A DNA stretch of 64,000 bases, from positions 1,674,001 through 1,738,000 of the forward strand of contig NZ_JAFICD010000001.1 of assembly GCF_017833525.1 (NCBI RefSeq). The letters run 5' to 3'. The position numbers and the translations under genes were made by a program. Origin of the DNA: Duganella sp. 1411. Lineage in GTDB: Bacteria; Pseudomonadota; Gammaproteobacteria; Burkholderiales; Burkholderiaceae_D. Positions within the stretch are counted from its first letter, which is position 1. Each line of letters starts with the position of its first letter. The notes beneath the pieces were generated by a model that worked only from the letters and a program-made list of their open reading frames with translations, made no database searches and had not been told where the DNA came from. Positions 26,734 through 35,110 of this stretch are shown here, one piece after another.

Positions 26734-28479
26734 TTAGTGCGAGTGGCGAGGAACAGCCGAGCCGCGATTCCCGACCAGGAAATCGAAGTCGCAACCTTCA
26801 TCCGCTTGCAGCACGTGTTCGATGTAGAGCTGCTGGTAACCGGTCTTCGGACCTGGCGCGCTGCCCGCCACGCGGGCGGCCTGGCGTTCGGCCATTTCGG
26901 CGTCCGAGATTTCCAGGTTCAGCAAACCGCCGGCGCAATCGAGGGTGATCCAGTCGCCATCCTTGACGATGCCCAGCGGGCCGCCGGCCATCGCTTCCGG
27001 CGCCACGTGCAGCACCACGGTGCCGTAGGCGGTGCCGCTCATGCGGGCGTCGGAGATGCGGACCATGTCCTTGACGCCGGCCGCCAGCAGCTTGGGCGGC
27101 AGGCCCATGTTGCCCACTTCGGCCATGCCCGGATAACCTTTCGGGCCGCAGTTCTTCATCACCAGCACCGAGTTGGCGTCGACCACCAGATCCGGGTCGA
27201 TGATGCGCGACTTGTAGTGTTCGAAGTCTTCGAACACCACGGCCTGGCCGCGATGCTGCATCAGCTCCGGCGTCGCCGCCGATGGTTTCAGCACGGCGCC
27301 GCGCGGCGCCAGGTTGCCGCGCAGGATGCAGATGCCGCCATCCTTGAGCAGCGGCTTCTCCAGCGGACGAATCACTTCGTCGTCGTAGATCGGCGCGTCC
27401 TGGCAGTTTTCCCACAGCGTTTTGCCGTTGACGGTCAGCGCGTCCGGGTTGGGCAGCAGCTTGCCCTCGCCCATGCGGCGGATCACGGCCGGCAGGCCGC
27501 CGGCGTAGTAGAACTCTTCCATCAGGAAGCGGCCCGACGGCAGCAGATCGACGATGGTCGGCATGCCGCGGCCCACGCGGGTCCAGTCTTCCAGTTCCAG
27601 GTCGACGCCGATACGGCCGGCGATGGCTTTCAGGTGGATCACGGCGTTGGTCGAGCCGCCGATGGCGGCGTTGACGCGGATCGCGTTCTCGAAATTCTCT
27701 TTGGTCAGGATCTTCGACAGCTTCAGGTCTTCCTTGACCATGTCCACGATGCGCATGCCCGACATGTGGGCCAGCACGTAGCGGCGTGCGTCGACGGCCG
27801 GAATGGCGGCGTTGTGCGGCAGCGAGGTGCCCAGCGATTCGGCCATGCAGGCCATCGTCGACGCGGTGCCCATGGTGTTGCAGGTGCCGGCGGAACGCGA
27901 GTGGCCCGCTTCGGCCGCGAGGAAGTCGTGCATGCTGATTTCGCCGCCCTTGACCTGCTCGTGCAGCTGCCAGACGGCGGTGCCGGAACCGATGTTTTTG
28001 CCGTTCAGCTTACCGTTCAGCATAGGGCCGCCGGTGACGACGATGGTCGGGATGTCGACCGAGGCGGCGCCCATCAGCAGCGCCGGCGTGGTCTTGTCGC
28101 AGCCGACCAGCAGGACGACGCCGTCCATCGGATTGCCGCGGATCGATTCCTCGACGTCCATCGAGGCCAAGTTACGGGTCAACATGGCGGTCGGGCGCAG
28201 ATTCGATTCGCCGTTGGAGAACACCGGGAATTCGACCGGGAAGCCGCCGGCTTCGAGGATGCCGCGTTTGACGTGTTCCGCCAGTTTGCGGAAGTGGGCG
28301 TTGCAAGGGGTCAGTTCGGACCACGTGTTGCAGATGCCGATGATCGGTTTGCCCTGGAATTCGTGATCAGGGATGCCCTGATTTTTCATCCAGCTACGGT
28401 ACATGAAACCGTTTTTGTCCTGGGTGCCGAACCATTCGGCGGAGCGCAGCTTTACCTTCTTGTTGTCGTTCTCAGACAT
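26734..28479 (-). CDS. L-arabonate dehydratase (IlvD/Edd family)
   Basis: A 581-aa Fe-S dehydratase. Cluster-ligand cysteines are visible in IIGICNTWSELTPCN, VLLVGCDKTTPALLM and SAGTCNTMGTASTM. The Lys in CDKTTPA is the usual metal-site position, and RISDARMSGTAYGTVVLH lies in the C-terminal domain. The length and the WFG start region match sugar-acid dehydratases rather than IlvD itself. It converts L-arabonate to L-2-keto-3-deoxyarabonate. ATG 28479 follows GAGGAG. It is the first gene of operon B, about 57 nt after the predicted transcription start, and lies 17 bp upstream of araD1. Confidence 0.9.
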   Translation of the reverse strand: MSENDNKKVKLRSAEWFGTQDKNGFMYRSWMKNQGIPDHEFQGKPIIGICNTWSELTPCNAHFRKLAEHVKRGILEAGGFPVEFPVFSNGESNLRPTAMLTRNLASMDVEESIRGNPMDGVVLLVGCDKTTPALLMGAASVDIPTIVVTGGPMLNGKLNGKNIGSGTAVWQLHEQVKGGEISMHDFLAAEAGHSRSAGTCNTMGTASTMACMAESLGTSLPHNAAIPAVDARRYVLAHMSGMRIVDMVKEDLKLSKILTKENFENAIRVNAAIGGSTNAVIHLKAIAGRIGVDLELEDWTRVGRGMPTIVDLLPSGRFLMEEFYYAGGLPAVIRRMGEGKLLPNPDALTVNGKTLWENCQDAPIYDDEVIRPLEKPLLKDGGICILRGNLAPRGAVLKPSAATPELMQHRGQAVVFEDFEHYKSRIIDPDLVVDANSVLVMKNCGPKGYPGMAEVGNMGLPPKLLAAGVKDMVRISDARMSGTAYGTVVLHVAPEAMAGGPLGIVKDGDWITLDCAGGLLNLEISDAEMAERQAARVAGSAPGPKTGYQQLYIEHVLQADEGCDFDFLVGNRGSAVPRHSH

Positions 28480-28542
28480 GCATTTCTCCTCAGTATTTTC
28501 CTGTGCGGGGGCGTGAATGTCATGCCCCCGCATCGATAAAGC

Positions 28543-28609
28543 ATACTAAGATGTACTGAGATATCTTTCCAATAAATTATTATTCGACTTCGATATCAAA
28601 ACCGGTATC
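28543..28609 (-). promoter_or_regulatory. Arabinan-regulon promoter B (catabolic operon)
   Basis: On the minus strand: dyad GATACC-N6-GATATC (28609-28592), 19 bp, TTGGAA (28572-28567), 18 bp, TAGTAT (28548-28543). A further GATATC (28560-28565) sits beside the -35 box, at the same place as in promoter A. It lies in the 150-bp gap between aldose epimerase and arabonate dehydratase. Spacing is identical to promoters A and C. Confidence 0.75.
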
Positions 28610-28629
28610 GGCAGCCCACCACCGGCCCG

Positions 28630-29691
28630 CTAGGCGTCGGTGCTGAAGCGGTAAGCCATGACGGTCGAATACTCCTGGCCGGGACGCAGGATGGTCGACG
28701 GGAAGCCGGGGCGGTTCGGCGAATCGGGGAAATGCTGCGGTTCGAGGCAGAAGCCGCTGCGATAGCTGTAGATCTGCCCTTTTCCCTGCATCTTGTCATT
28801 CATGAAATTCCCGCTATAGAACTGGATGCCGGGCTCCTGGCTCCACACCTCCAGCACGCGGCCGGAGGCGGGATCGCGCACGCGCGCCGCCATCTCCAGC
28901 GCGCCGGGCCGGGATTTTTTCAGCACGAAGTTATGGTCGTAGCCGAAGCCGTTGCGCAATTGCTCATCATCTTGATCGATACGCTCGCCGATCGGGTGCG
29001 GCGCGCGGAAGTCGAACGGCGTGCCCTCGACCGGCGGCAAGGTACCCAGCGGGATCTGCGCATCGTCGATCGGCGTGTAGGCGTCGGCCACGATGGTCAG
29101 CTCGTGGCCCAGGATGTCGCCCTTGCCGGCCAGGTTGAAATAGGCGTGGTTGGTCAGGTTGACCGGGGTCGCCTTGTCGGTGATGGCGTGGAAGGCGATA
29201 CGCAATTCGTTATCGTTGCGCAGTTCGTAGATGGCCGTCACTTCCAGGTTGCCGGGGTAGCCCTGCTCGCCGTCGGCGCTGACGTAGCTCAGTATCAGCC
29301 CGGCCGAATGGGGCGTGGTGAAGGTCTCGCCGGTCCACAGCCGGCGGTGGAAGCCTTCGCTACCGCCGTGCAGGTGGTTGACGCCGTTGTTGACGTCCAG
29401 CTCAAAGGTCTCGCCGTCCAAGGTGAAGCGGGCGTTGGCGATGCGGTTGCCGTACCGGCCGATCAGCGCGCCGAAGTAATGCGACTCGCCCATGTAGCCG
29501 GCGACGTCGTCGTAGCCGCAATTGACGTCGGCCAGCGTGCCGCTGCGGTCGGGCACATGGATTTCGGTGATGGCGCCACCGAGGTTGATGATCTTGACGA
29601 TCATGCCGTTGGCGTTGGTGAGCGTGTAGCGGACGACATCGCGGCCGTCGGCCATCTGGCCGAACGGGGATTCTGTGATCGAAGCTTGCAT
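28630..29691 (-). CDS. galM: Aldose 1-epimerase (mutarotase)
   Basis: A 353-aa GalM-type mutarotase. It has the substrate Arg region YFGALIGRYGNRIANARF, GVNHLHGGSEGFHRR, the catalytic His in VNLTNHAYFNL and the catalytic Glu in GFCLEPQHFPDSPN. No signal peptide is seen, so it is cytoplasmic. It interconverts anomers of sugars released by the glycosidases, feeding the dehydrogenase that needs one anomer. The ATG at 29691 follows GAGAG. It is the last gene of operon C, after the cytoplasmic GH43; a GC hairpin separates the two. Confidence 0.93.
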   Translation of the reverse strand: MQASITESPFGQMADGRDVVRYTLTNANGMIVKIINLGGAITEIHVPDRSGTLADVNCGYDDVAGYMGESHYFGALIGRYGNRIANARFTLDGETFELDVNNGVNHLHGGSEGFHRRLWTGETFTTPHSAGLILSYVSADGEQGYPGNLEVTAIYELRNDNELRIAFHAITDKATPVNLTNHAYFNLAGKGDILGHELTIVADAYTPIDDAQIPLGTLPPVEGTPFDFRAPHPIGERIDQDDEQLRNGFGYDHNFVLKKSRPGALEMAARVRDPASGRVLEVWSQEPGIQFYSGNFMNDKMQGKGQIYSYRSGFCLEPQHFPDSPNRPGFPSTILRPGQEYSTVMAYRFSTDA

Positions 29692-29710
29692 TTGTTAACT
29701 CTCAAATGGG

Positions 29711-29746
29711 GCGGCGGCCGGGGGGGATGAACCCACCGGCCGCCGC
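29711..29746. repeat. Intercistronic GC hairpin
   Basis: A perfect 11-bp stem (29711-29721 with 29736-29746) and a 14-nt loop between the GH43 and galM genes. There is no U-tract on the minus strand, so it may limit 3' decay or set galM expression rather than terminate. Confidence 0.5.
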
Positions 29747-29759
29747 GGTTATTCTGTGT

Positions 29760-29775
29760 GGCCGCGTGCGCGGCC
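29760..29775. repeat. GTAGG-headed hairpin (REP-like), copy 2
   Basis: GGCCGCG and CGCGGCC form a perfect 7-bp stem with a 2-nt loop. On the minus strand it is headed by GGTAGGCCGCG, like the hairpin at 7555. It is next to the 11-bp stem hairpin in the same gap. Confidence 0.45.
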
Positions 29776-29792
29776 TACCGCATGGACTCGAT

Positions 29793-30743
29793 TTAAGCGA
29801 TCGACGGTTTTCCGAAGACCGGCATGCCCTGCTCGTCCCACTTCAGCGGTTTGACGTAAGTGTGACGGTCCGGATTCCACAGCGGATCGCCGATAATCTC
29901 GGTGTAGGTGCGTGCATGATAAACCAACATGACGGTTTCGCCATCATCGCCGATGGTGAAACTGTTATGTCCAGGACCGTAGACGCCGTGGTCGAAGCAG
30001 GTTTGCAGCACCGGCTCCTTCAACTTGGTCCACGAGGCCGGGTCCAGCAGGTCGGCGTTTTCGTCCGCCCACAGCAGGCCCATGGCGTAGTTCTCGTCGG
30101 TGGCGCTGGCCGAGTAGCTGATGAAGATCTTGCCGTTCTTCTTGAGCACCGACGGCCCCTCGTTGACCCAGAAACCACGGATCTCCCAGTCGAATTCCGG
30201 CTTGCTCAGCATGACCGGCGGGCCGCCCAGCTGCCACGGCGTTTTCATCGGCGCGATGTACAAGTTGGAGTTGCCCTCGATGGCGACGTCCTTCTGCGCC
30301 CACAGGTAGTACAGCTGGCCCTTGTGGGTGAAAGTGGTGGCGTCCAGGCAGAAGGTGTCGATGCCGGTGTCGATCTGGCCCATGAACTCCCACTCGCCGA
30401 CCAAAGGATTGGCGCTCTGGTTGCGGATCGCGTACATGCGGTGCTGGAACAGCTTGTGCTTGATCTCGCGCGTCGGCGCGGCGGCGAAGTAGACGTACCA
30501 GGCGCCCTCGTTGAAATGGAGCTCGGGCGCCCAAACCAGTTCGCTGTAGGCGCCGGTCTCCGGCTTGAACCAGACATCGACCTTCTCGGCGTCGGCCAGG
30601 CCGGCGATGGTCTTCGCGCGGCGCAGTTCGATGCGGTCGTACTGCGGCACCGAGGCGGTGAAGTAGTAATAGCCGTCGCTGTGGCGGATGATATAGGGGT
30701 CGGCGCGCTGTTCGATCAGCGGCTGCAGTACGTCGTTTTCCAT
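29793..30743 (-). CDS. Cytoplasmic GH43 arabinosidase
   Basis: A 316-aa GH43 enzyme without a signal peptide. Catalytic motifs are RADPYIIRH (base), FCLDATTFTH (modulator) and FWVNEGPSVL (acid). GPGHNSFTIGDDGETVMLVYHART is the late motif. It sits directly behind a GPH-type symporter, so it probably hydrolyses imported arabino-oligosaccharides to L-arabinose in the cytoplasm. I start at ATG 30743, just after the symporter stop; an ATG at 30776 would overlap the symporter by 14 bp and is less likely. Confidence 0.85.
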   Translation of the reverse strand: MENDVLQPLIEQRADPYIIRHSDGYYYFTASVPQYDRIELRRAKTIAGLADAEKVDVWFKPETGAYSELVWAPELHFNEGAWYVYFAAAPTREIKHKLFQHRMYAIRNQSANPLVGEWEFMGQIDTGIDTFCLDATTFTHKGQLYYLWAQKDVAIEGNSNLYIAPMKTPWQLGGPPVMLSKPEFDWEIRGFWVNEGPSVLKKNGKIFISYSASATDENYAMGLLWADENADLLDPASWTKLKEPVLQTCFDHGVYGPGHNSFTIGDDGETVMLVYHARTYTEIIGDPLWNPDRHTYVKPLKWDEQGMPVFGKPSIA

Positions 30744-30762
30744 TGCTTCGTTTTCCAAAAAA

Positions 30763-32118
30763 TTAGATTGCCACATAAGATTCGGCTCCCATTTTCTTCT
30801 TCACTTCCGTGTAATACTCGTCGGTGACCCGGTATTTGAACATCAAAAGGCCCATCAGGGTATGGAAGAAACCCGGGATCAGGGTCATCATCAGCACGAT
30901 GCCGTGCAGCGCGAACGCGGTCTGCTCGTGGTTGGGCTGATACTGGAAGTATGTCAGCAGGCCGCCGGCCAGCGCGCCCGCCACGCCCATGCCGGCCTTC
31001 TGGCACACCGAGATGCCGCCGAAGGCGAAACCGGAGACGCGCTTGCCGGTCTTGACCTGGCCGTAGTCGATGGTCTCGGCGATGGCCGACCAGAACACCG
31101 GCGCGTGCAGGTCGACCACGAACGACAGCACGAAGTACAGCACGAACGCCAGCATGATGTCGCCCGGCTTGACGAAGAAGTAGATCGCCGCGCTGATCAC
31201 GCCGACGGCGATCTGGCTCCAGCGGAACAGCTTGACCTTGCAATAGAACTTGGTGATCCAGGTCGAGGCGATCATCGACAGGATCGCCGCCACCACGCCG
31301 ATCGACAGGAAGGTGGCCACGGTGGCAGTGCCGCCGCCCAGATAATATTTGACGTAGTAGATCGCCGCGGTGGCGCGCAGCACGTAGCCGATGGTGCCGG
31401 TCACGCAGACGCCGCACAGGATCAGCCACTGGTCGTTTTGCAGCAGCACCTTCAGCTGCGCCCACAGCGACTGGCGCTGCACCACGTGCACCACGCGCTC
31501 CCTGGTGGTGAAAAAGCAGAACAGGAACAGCGCCACGCCCATCGCCGCCATCACCGCCATCGCCGCCTGGTAGCCGGTGGCCGCGCTGCCGCCGCCCCAA
31601 CGCTCCGACAGCACCGGCACCACCACCGTCACCATGAAGGCGCCGACCTTGGCGAAGAACAGGCGGTAGCCGTTGGCCGACAGCCGTTCCTGCGGATCGT
31701 TGGTCAGGCTGCTCGGCAGCGAGATGTAGGCCACGCCGACGCCGGAGGTCATGACCGTCATGATGATGTAGGTCGAATAGGCCCAGATCAGTTTAGCGTC
31801 ATAGCCCCAGTCGGGCGTGGTGAAGACGAAGAACACGCTGATGCCGTAAGGGACGGCCAGCAGCAGCAGCCAGGGGCGGTAGCGGCCCATGCGCGCGCTG
31901 GAATAGCGGTCGGTGAGCTGGCCCACCACCAAATCGGCGATGGCGCCGACGAATTTAACGACCAAGAACAGCAAGGCCAGGTCGGAGGTTTTCAACCCGT
32001 AGATATCGGTGTAGAAGAACGTGATGATCAACATCATCGACGAAATTACCACATTCAGCGCCATGTCGCCGGCGCCAAAACCCACTTTTTCCAACAACGA
32101 TAATTTTTGATTCGACAT
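30763..32118 (-). CDS. GPH-family glycoside/pentoside:cation symporter (MFS)
   Basis: A 451-aa protein with 12 predicted membrane segments. GPH hallmarks are the early GFGAGDMALNVV, VGAIADLVVGQLTDRYSSARMGRYRPW (loop 2-3) and IDYGQVKTGKRVSGFAFGGISVCQKAGMG in the second half. The family co-transports di- or oligo-glycosides or pentosides with H+ or Na+. With a TonB receptor upstream and a cytoplasmic GH43 downstream it likely imports arabinobiose or longer arabinosides across the inner membrane (inference). Confidence 0.88.
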   Translation of the reverse strand: MSNQKLSLLEKVGFGAGDMALNVVISSMMLIITFFYTDIYGLKTSDLALLFLVVKFVGAIADLVVGQLTDRYSSARMGRYRPWLLLLAVPYGISVFFVFTTPDWGYDAKLIWAYSTYIIMTVMTSGVGVAYISLPSSLTNDPQERLSANGYRLFFAKVGAFMVTVVVPVLSERWGGGSAATGYQAAMAVMAAMGVALFLFCFFTTRERVVHVVQRQSLWAQLKVLLQNDQWLILCGVCVTGTIGYVLRATAAIYYVKYYLGGGTATVATFLSIGVVAAILSMIASTWITKFYCKVKLFRWSQIAVGVISAAIYFFVKPGDIMLAFVLYFVLSFVVDLHAPVFWSAIAETIDYGQVKTGKRVSGFAFGGISVCQKAGMGVAGALAGGLLTYFQYQPNHEQTAFALHGIVLMMTLIPGFFHTLMGLLMFKYRVTDEYYTEVKKKMGAESYVAI

Positions 32119-32139
32119 TCACGACCTCTTTAAAATGCC

Positions 32140-32163
32140 GCTATCCCGCACAGGCGGGATAGC
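32140..32163. terminator. Stem-loop between TonB receptor and symporter genes
   Basis: A perfect 10-bp stem GCTATCCCGC (32140-32149) and GCGGGATAGC (32154-32163) with a 4-nt loop. It is followed on the plus strand by six T, and on the minus strand by GGCATTTTA. In the operon's direction it could act as a partial terminator or 3' stabiliser, making receptor mRNA more abundant than symporter mRNA. The plus-strand T-run has no gene to terminate. Confidence 0.5.
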
Positions 32164-32184
32164 TTTTTTAACGCCTTGGTGACA

Positions 32185-34890
32185 TCAATACTTCAGGTTC
32201 ATCGACAAGCCAACGGTGCGGTCATAGCGGCGGGTGTCGCGCGGATAGATCGCGGCATTCGACCAGTAATCCTGGAACTTGAAGTTCAGCAGATTGGTGC
32301 CGGTCAAATTGACGGTAACGTGGTCGCTGACCTTGTAGCTCAGGGAGCCATCGAGCGACGACATCGCCTTGACGATCAAGTCCTTCGGCACCAGGTTCGG
32401 GTTGGCCCGGTCCGGCGTGTCCGCATAGGTGTCGACAAACTTGGAGCGCCAGTTGTACGCCAGGCGCGCCGACCAGCCCTGTTTCTCGTACAGTGCCACG
32501 ATGTTGTACGACAGGCGCGACATGCCAGCGAACGGCTTGCCCTCGATATCCTTGTTCTCGGACGCGGTCACGCCGCCTTCGCTGTAGGTCACGTTGGCCT
32601 GCAGACCGAAGCCGCTCAACCAGCCGGGCAAGCCGTCATAGAACTGCTGGTACGCCAGCTCGACGCCCTGCAGGTGGCCCTTGTCGGTGTTGAACGGCCG
32701 GGTCGTGTTGTAAGGAACGCCCTGGAACGTCTCCGATATCACACGGTTCATGATGTAGCCGTCGAAGTTATGACGGAACACCGTGCCGCTGATGGAACCG
32801 GTAGGCGCGAAATACCACTCGAGCGAGGTATCGAAGTTCTGCGCGGTGAACGGCTTCAAGTCCGAATTGCCGCCGCTCGCCGTCGCCACGTTGGTGGTAC
32901 CGTTCGGTTTAATGTACGCGGTGGCCGGATTGAGCTGGCCGAAGTCCGGACGCGTCATCGTCTTCGCGTAGGCGAAACGCGCCAGCAAATCCTGGCGCAA
33001 CGCCAGCTTGAAGTTCGCGCTTGGCAGCACTTCGGTGTTGGACGAGTCCTTGGTGGTCGGCGCCAGCACGCCATCGACACTGTCGTTAGCCTGGATATCC
33101 GAATCGGTCTTGGTCACACGCACGCCGATCACGCCATCGACCGGGAACTGGCCCAGGTCGAAGCCGATCTTCGCTTTGCCGTACAAGGCGTAGTTTTTCT
33201 CCTTGTTGGAGAAGAAGGACGCCGGATCGAGCGCCCTGGCGGCGGCGTTGCCGGTGGCGGCGGCGCGGATCGCCGAGGTGTTGTTGATCAAATAGCCGGC
33301 GCAAGGGGTCGACCATTTCGGGGTGCCGTAATTCTCGGAGAACTCGGTGGTGCTGCACGACAGGCCCGGAATGCTCGACATGGCGATGCCGGCCGGAGTC
33401 GGCACGCTGCCCTCGAACGACTTGATCGAGCTGGCGGTGCGCTCGTTGAGGCGAAGGCCGGCGCCGAACTCCTTGAAGAAGCCATCGGCCTCCGGCGAGT
33501 AGGTCACATCGCCGCGCCAGTCGGTCGACTTGCCGCGATCCATGCCGTAGCGGTCGAAGAACTGCGACAGGAAGATCTTGCTCGGATCATTCAGGGCCGG
33601 ACTCTGATACTGGACGAATGCGCCGCCGTTGACGTTGGTCTTGACGAACACGTTGTCGACATTGAGGCTGGTGTCGAGGATCGGATTGACCCAGTCATAT
33701 TTGCTGCGGGTGGTCGCCAGCTCGGTGGTCGCGCGCAGGCCCGGCATCACGCGCCAGTTGGCGCCGACCGCGTACTGCGAGGCGGTGCTGGTCGATTCCC
33801 GGCCCTGCGTCGACAAAATGGTGAACGCGTTGGTCGAGGTGATGGTGTCGGTCTGGTTGGTGCCGGGGATCTTGGTGACCTTGATCTGGTCGGCCGACGT
33901 GGCCCAAGGCAGGCCGACGAAGAAGTCGGTTTCGTCGGTGTTCTTGTACACCGAATGCAGGCCCTCGGCATACACTTCCAGATCGGCGCTCGGTTTCCAT
34001 TGCAGCGCGAAGTTGGCGGCCTGGCGTTTGCGCTGGCCGTGCACGTCCTGCAGGCCGACCAGATCGGGGCCGGTCAGGTTCGGCGCGGCGAAGCTCTTAT
34101 CGATCGGGAAGGTCTGGAACGCGCGCTCCTCGTGGAAGCGGTCCTTCACGGACGACACGCCAAATAACGCGCCCACTTCGCCGATGCCGGTTTTCCAGCG
34201 GTTCGACACCATGCCGGACAATTCCGGATCGGTGGCCTCGGCCTTGTCCTTGTTCTTGGCGCCGACCTGCGCGCTGGCGGTGAAGCCCTTGAAGTCGAAC
34301 GGACGGTTGGTGCGCACGTCGATCACGCCGGCGATGCCGCCCTCCACCTGGTCGGCGCTCTGCGACTTGTAGACGTCGGCGCGCTGCAGCATGGTCGAAG
34401 GGATGTCGGCCAGCTTGATGTAACGGCCGGTGGTGGTAAACATCTCGCGGCCGTTGATCAAGGTGGCGATGCCGGGCAAGCCGCGGATCAGCACCGTGTT
34501 GGCTTCGCCGGCGTCGCGGCGCACCTGGATGCCGCTGACGCGGGCCAGGGTCTGCGCCACGTTCGTGTCGGGGAATTTGCCGATATCGTCGGCGACGATC
34601 GAATCGATGACGTTGTCCGAATCCTGCTTGATCTTCTGCGCGGTCTGGGCGGCGCGGCGCACGCCGGTCACGGTGACGACGGCCGCCGGCGCCGGGGTGG
34701 TGTCCGCCGCGGCGGCGGGCGCCGGTGTTTCAGCGGGTGCCGGGACAGCTGGAGTCGACGAGGTGTCTTGTGCCAAAACCGGGAACGCGCTCAGAAGGCC
34801 GGCGGCGGCCAGCACCGCAACGCTTGATTTGAGAACGAGGCGATGCTTCGCCTGGGACTCGCGAGTCCCGGATGCGGAATGATAGTTCAT
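32185..34890 (-). CDS. TonB-dependent receptor for arabinan-derived oligosaccharides
   Basis: A 901-aa outer-membrane receptor. The signal peptide ends near PVLAQ, followed by a low-complexity Ala/Pro/Thr segment. The plug (about 75-190) has DNVIDSIVADDIGKFPDTNVAQTLARV and a typical ADVYKSQSADQVEGGIAGVIDV end. The beta-barrel ends with the aromatic C-terminus VGLSMNLKY. It resembles the carbohydrate (maltodextrin-type) receptors of oligotrophs. It heads operon C, with the symporter, GH43 and mutarotase downstream. ATG 34890 follows GGAGACCT, whereas the in-frame ATG 39 nt upstream has no such site. The ligand is inferred from the locus. Confidence 0.88.
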   Translation of the reverse strand: MNYHSASGTRESQAKHRLVLKSSVAVLAAAGLLSAFPVLAQDTSSTPAVPAPAETPAPAAAADTTPAPAAVVTVTGVRRAAQTAQKIKQDSDNVIDSIVADDIGKFPDTNVAQTLARVSGIQVRRDAGEANTVLIRGLPGIATLINGREMFTTTGRYIKLADIPSTMLQRADVYKSQSADQVEGGIAGVIDVRTNRPFDFKGFTASAQVGAKNKDKAEATDPELSGMVSNRWKTGIGEVGALFGVSSVKDRFHEERAFQTFPIDKSFAAPNLTGPDLVGLQDVHGQRKRQAANFALQWKPSADLEVYAEGLHSVYKNTDETDFFVGLPWATSADQIKVTKIPGTNQTDTITSTNAFTILSTQGRESTSTASQYAVGANWRVMPGLRATTELATTRSKYDWVNPILDTSLNVDNVFVKTNVNGGAFVQYQSPALNDPSKIFLSQFFDRYGMDRGKSTDWRGDVTYSPEADGFFKEFGAGLRLNERTASSIKSFEGSVPTPAGIAMSSIPGLSCSTTEFSENYGTPKWSTPCAGYLINNTSAIRAAATGNAAARALDPASFFSNKEKNYALYGKAKIGFDLGQFPVDGVIGVRVTKTDSDIQANDSVDGVLAPTTKDSSNTEVLPSANFKLALRQDLLARFAYAKTMTRPDFGQLNPATAYIKPNGTTNVATASGGNSDLKPFTAQNFDTSLEWYFAPTGSISGTVFRHNFDGYIMNRVISETFQGVPYNTTRPFNTDKGHLQGVELAYQQFYDGLPGWLSGFGLQANVTYSEGGVTASENKDIEGKPFAGMSRLSYNIVALYEKQGWSARLAYNWRSKFVDTYADTPDRANPNLVPKDLIVKAMSSLDGSLSYKVSDHVTVNLTGTNLLNFKFQDYWSNAAIYPRDTRRYDRTVGLSMNLKY

Positions 34891-34952
34891 AGGTCTCCAG
34901 TGTTTTCTGTTTTTAGAGAGAGCTGCCACGCAGGGTGCAACTTTCGGATTTC

Positions 34953-35019
34953 ATCTTAGGTGCTGCGCAAAAAACAAACCAATCAATTTTTTCGGGTTTT
35001 TGATATCGAAAAAGATATC
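34953..35019 (-). promoter_or_regulatory. Arabinan-regulon promoter C (TonB receptor operon)
   Basis: On the minus strand: dyad GATATC-N6-GATATC (35019-35002), 19 bp, TTGGTT (34982-34977), 18 bp, TAAGAT (34958-34953). Unlike promoters A and B it lacks the extra ATATC beside the -35 box. The leader would be about 56 nt. Confidence 0.75.
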
Positions 35020-35110
35020 GATAAGTATTTGATAGGCAATAAAATGCCGGTTTGCGCCGCAGGCAGGGATGGCAGGCGTGGGAATCCGCGTTTTTTTTAA
35101 ACCGGCGGGG

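Noticed and set aside
29711..29746. Rho-independent terminator before galM
   Set aside because: The stem is strong but no U-run follows on the transcribed strand, and galM has no clear promoter of its own; it was kept only as a hairpin.
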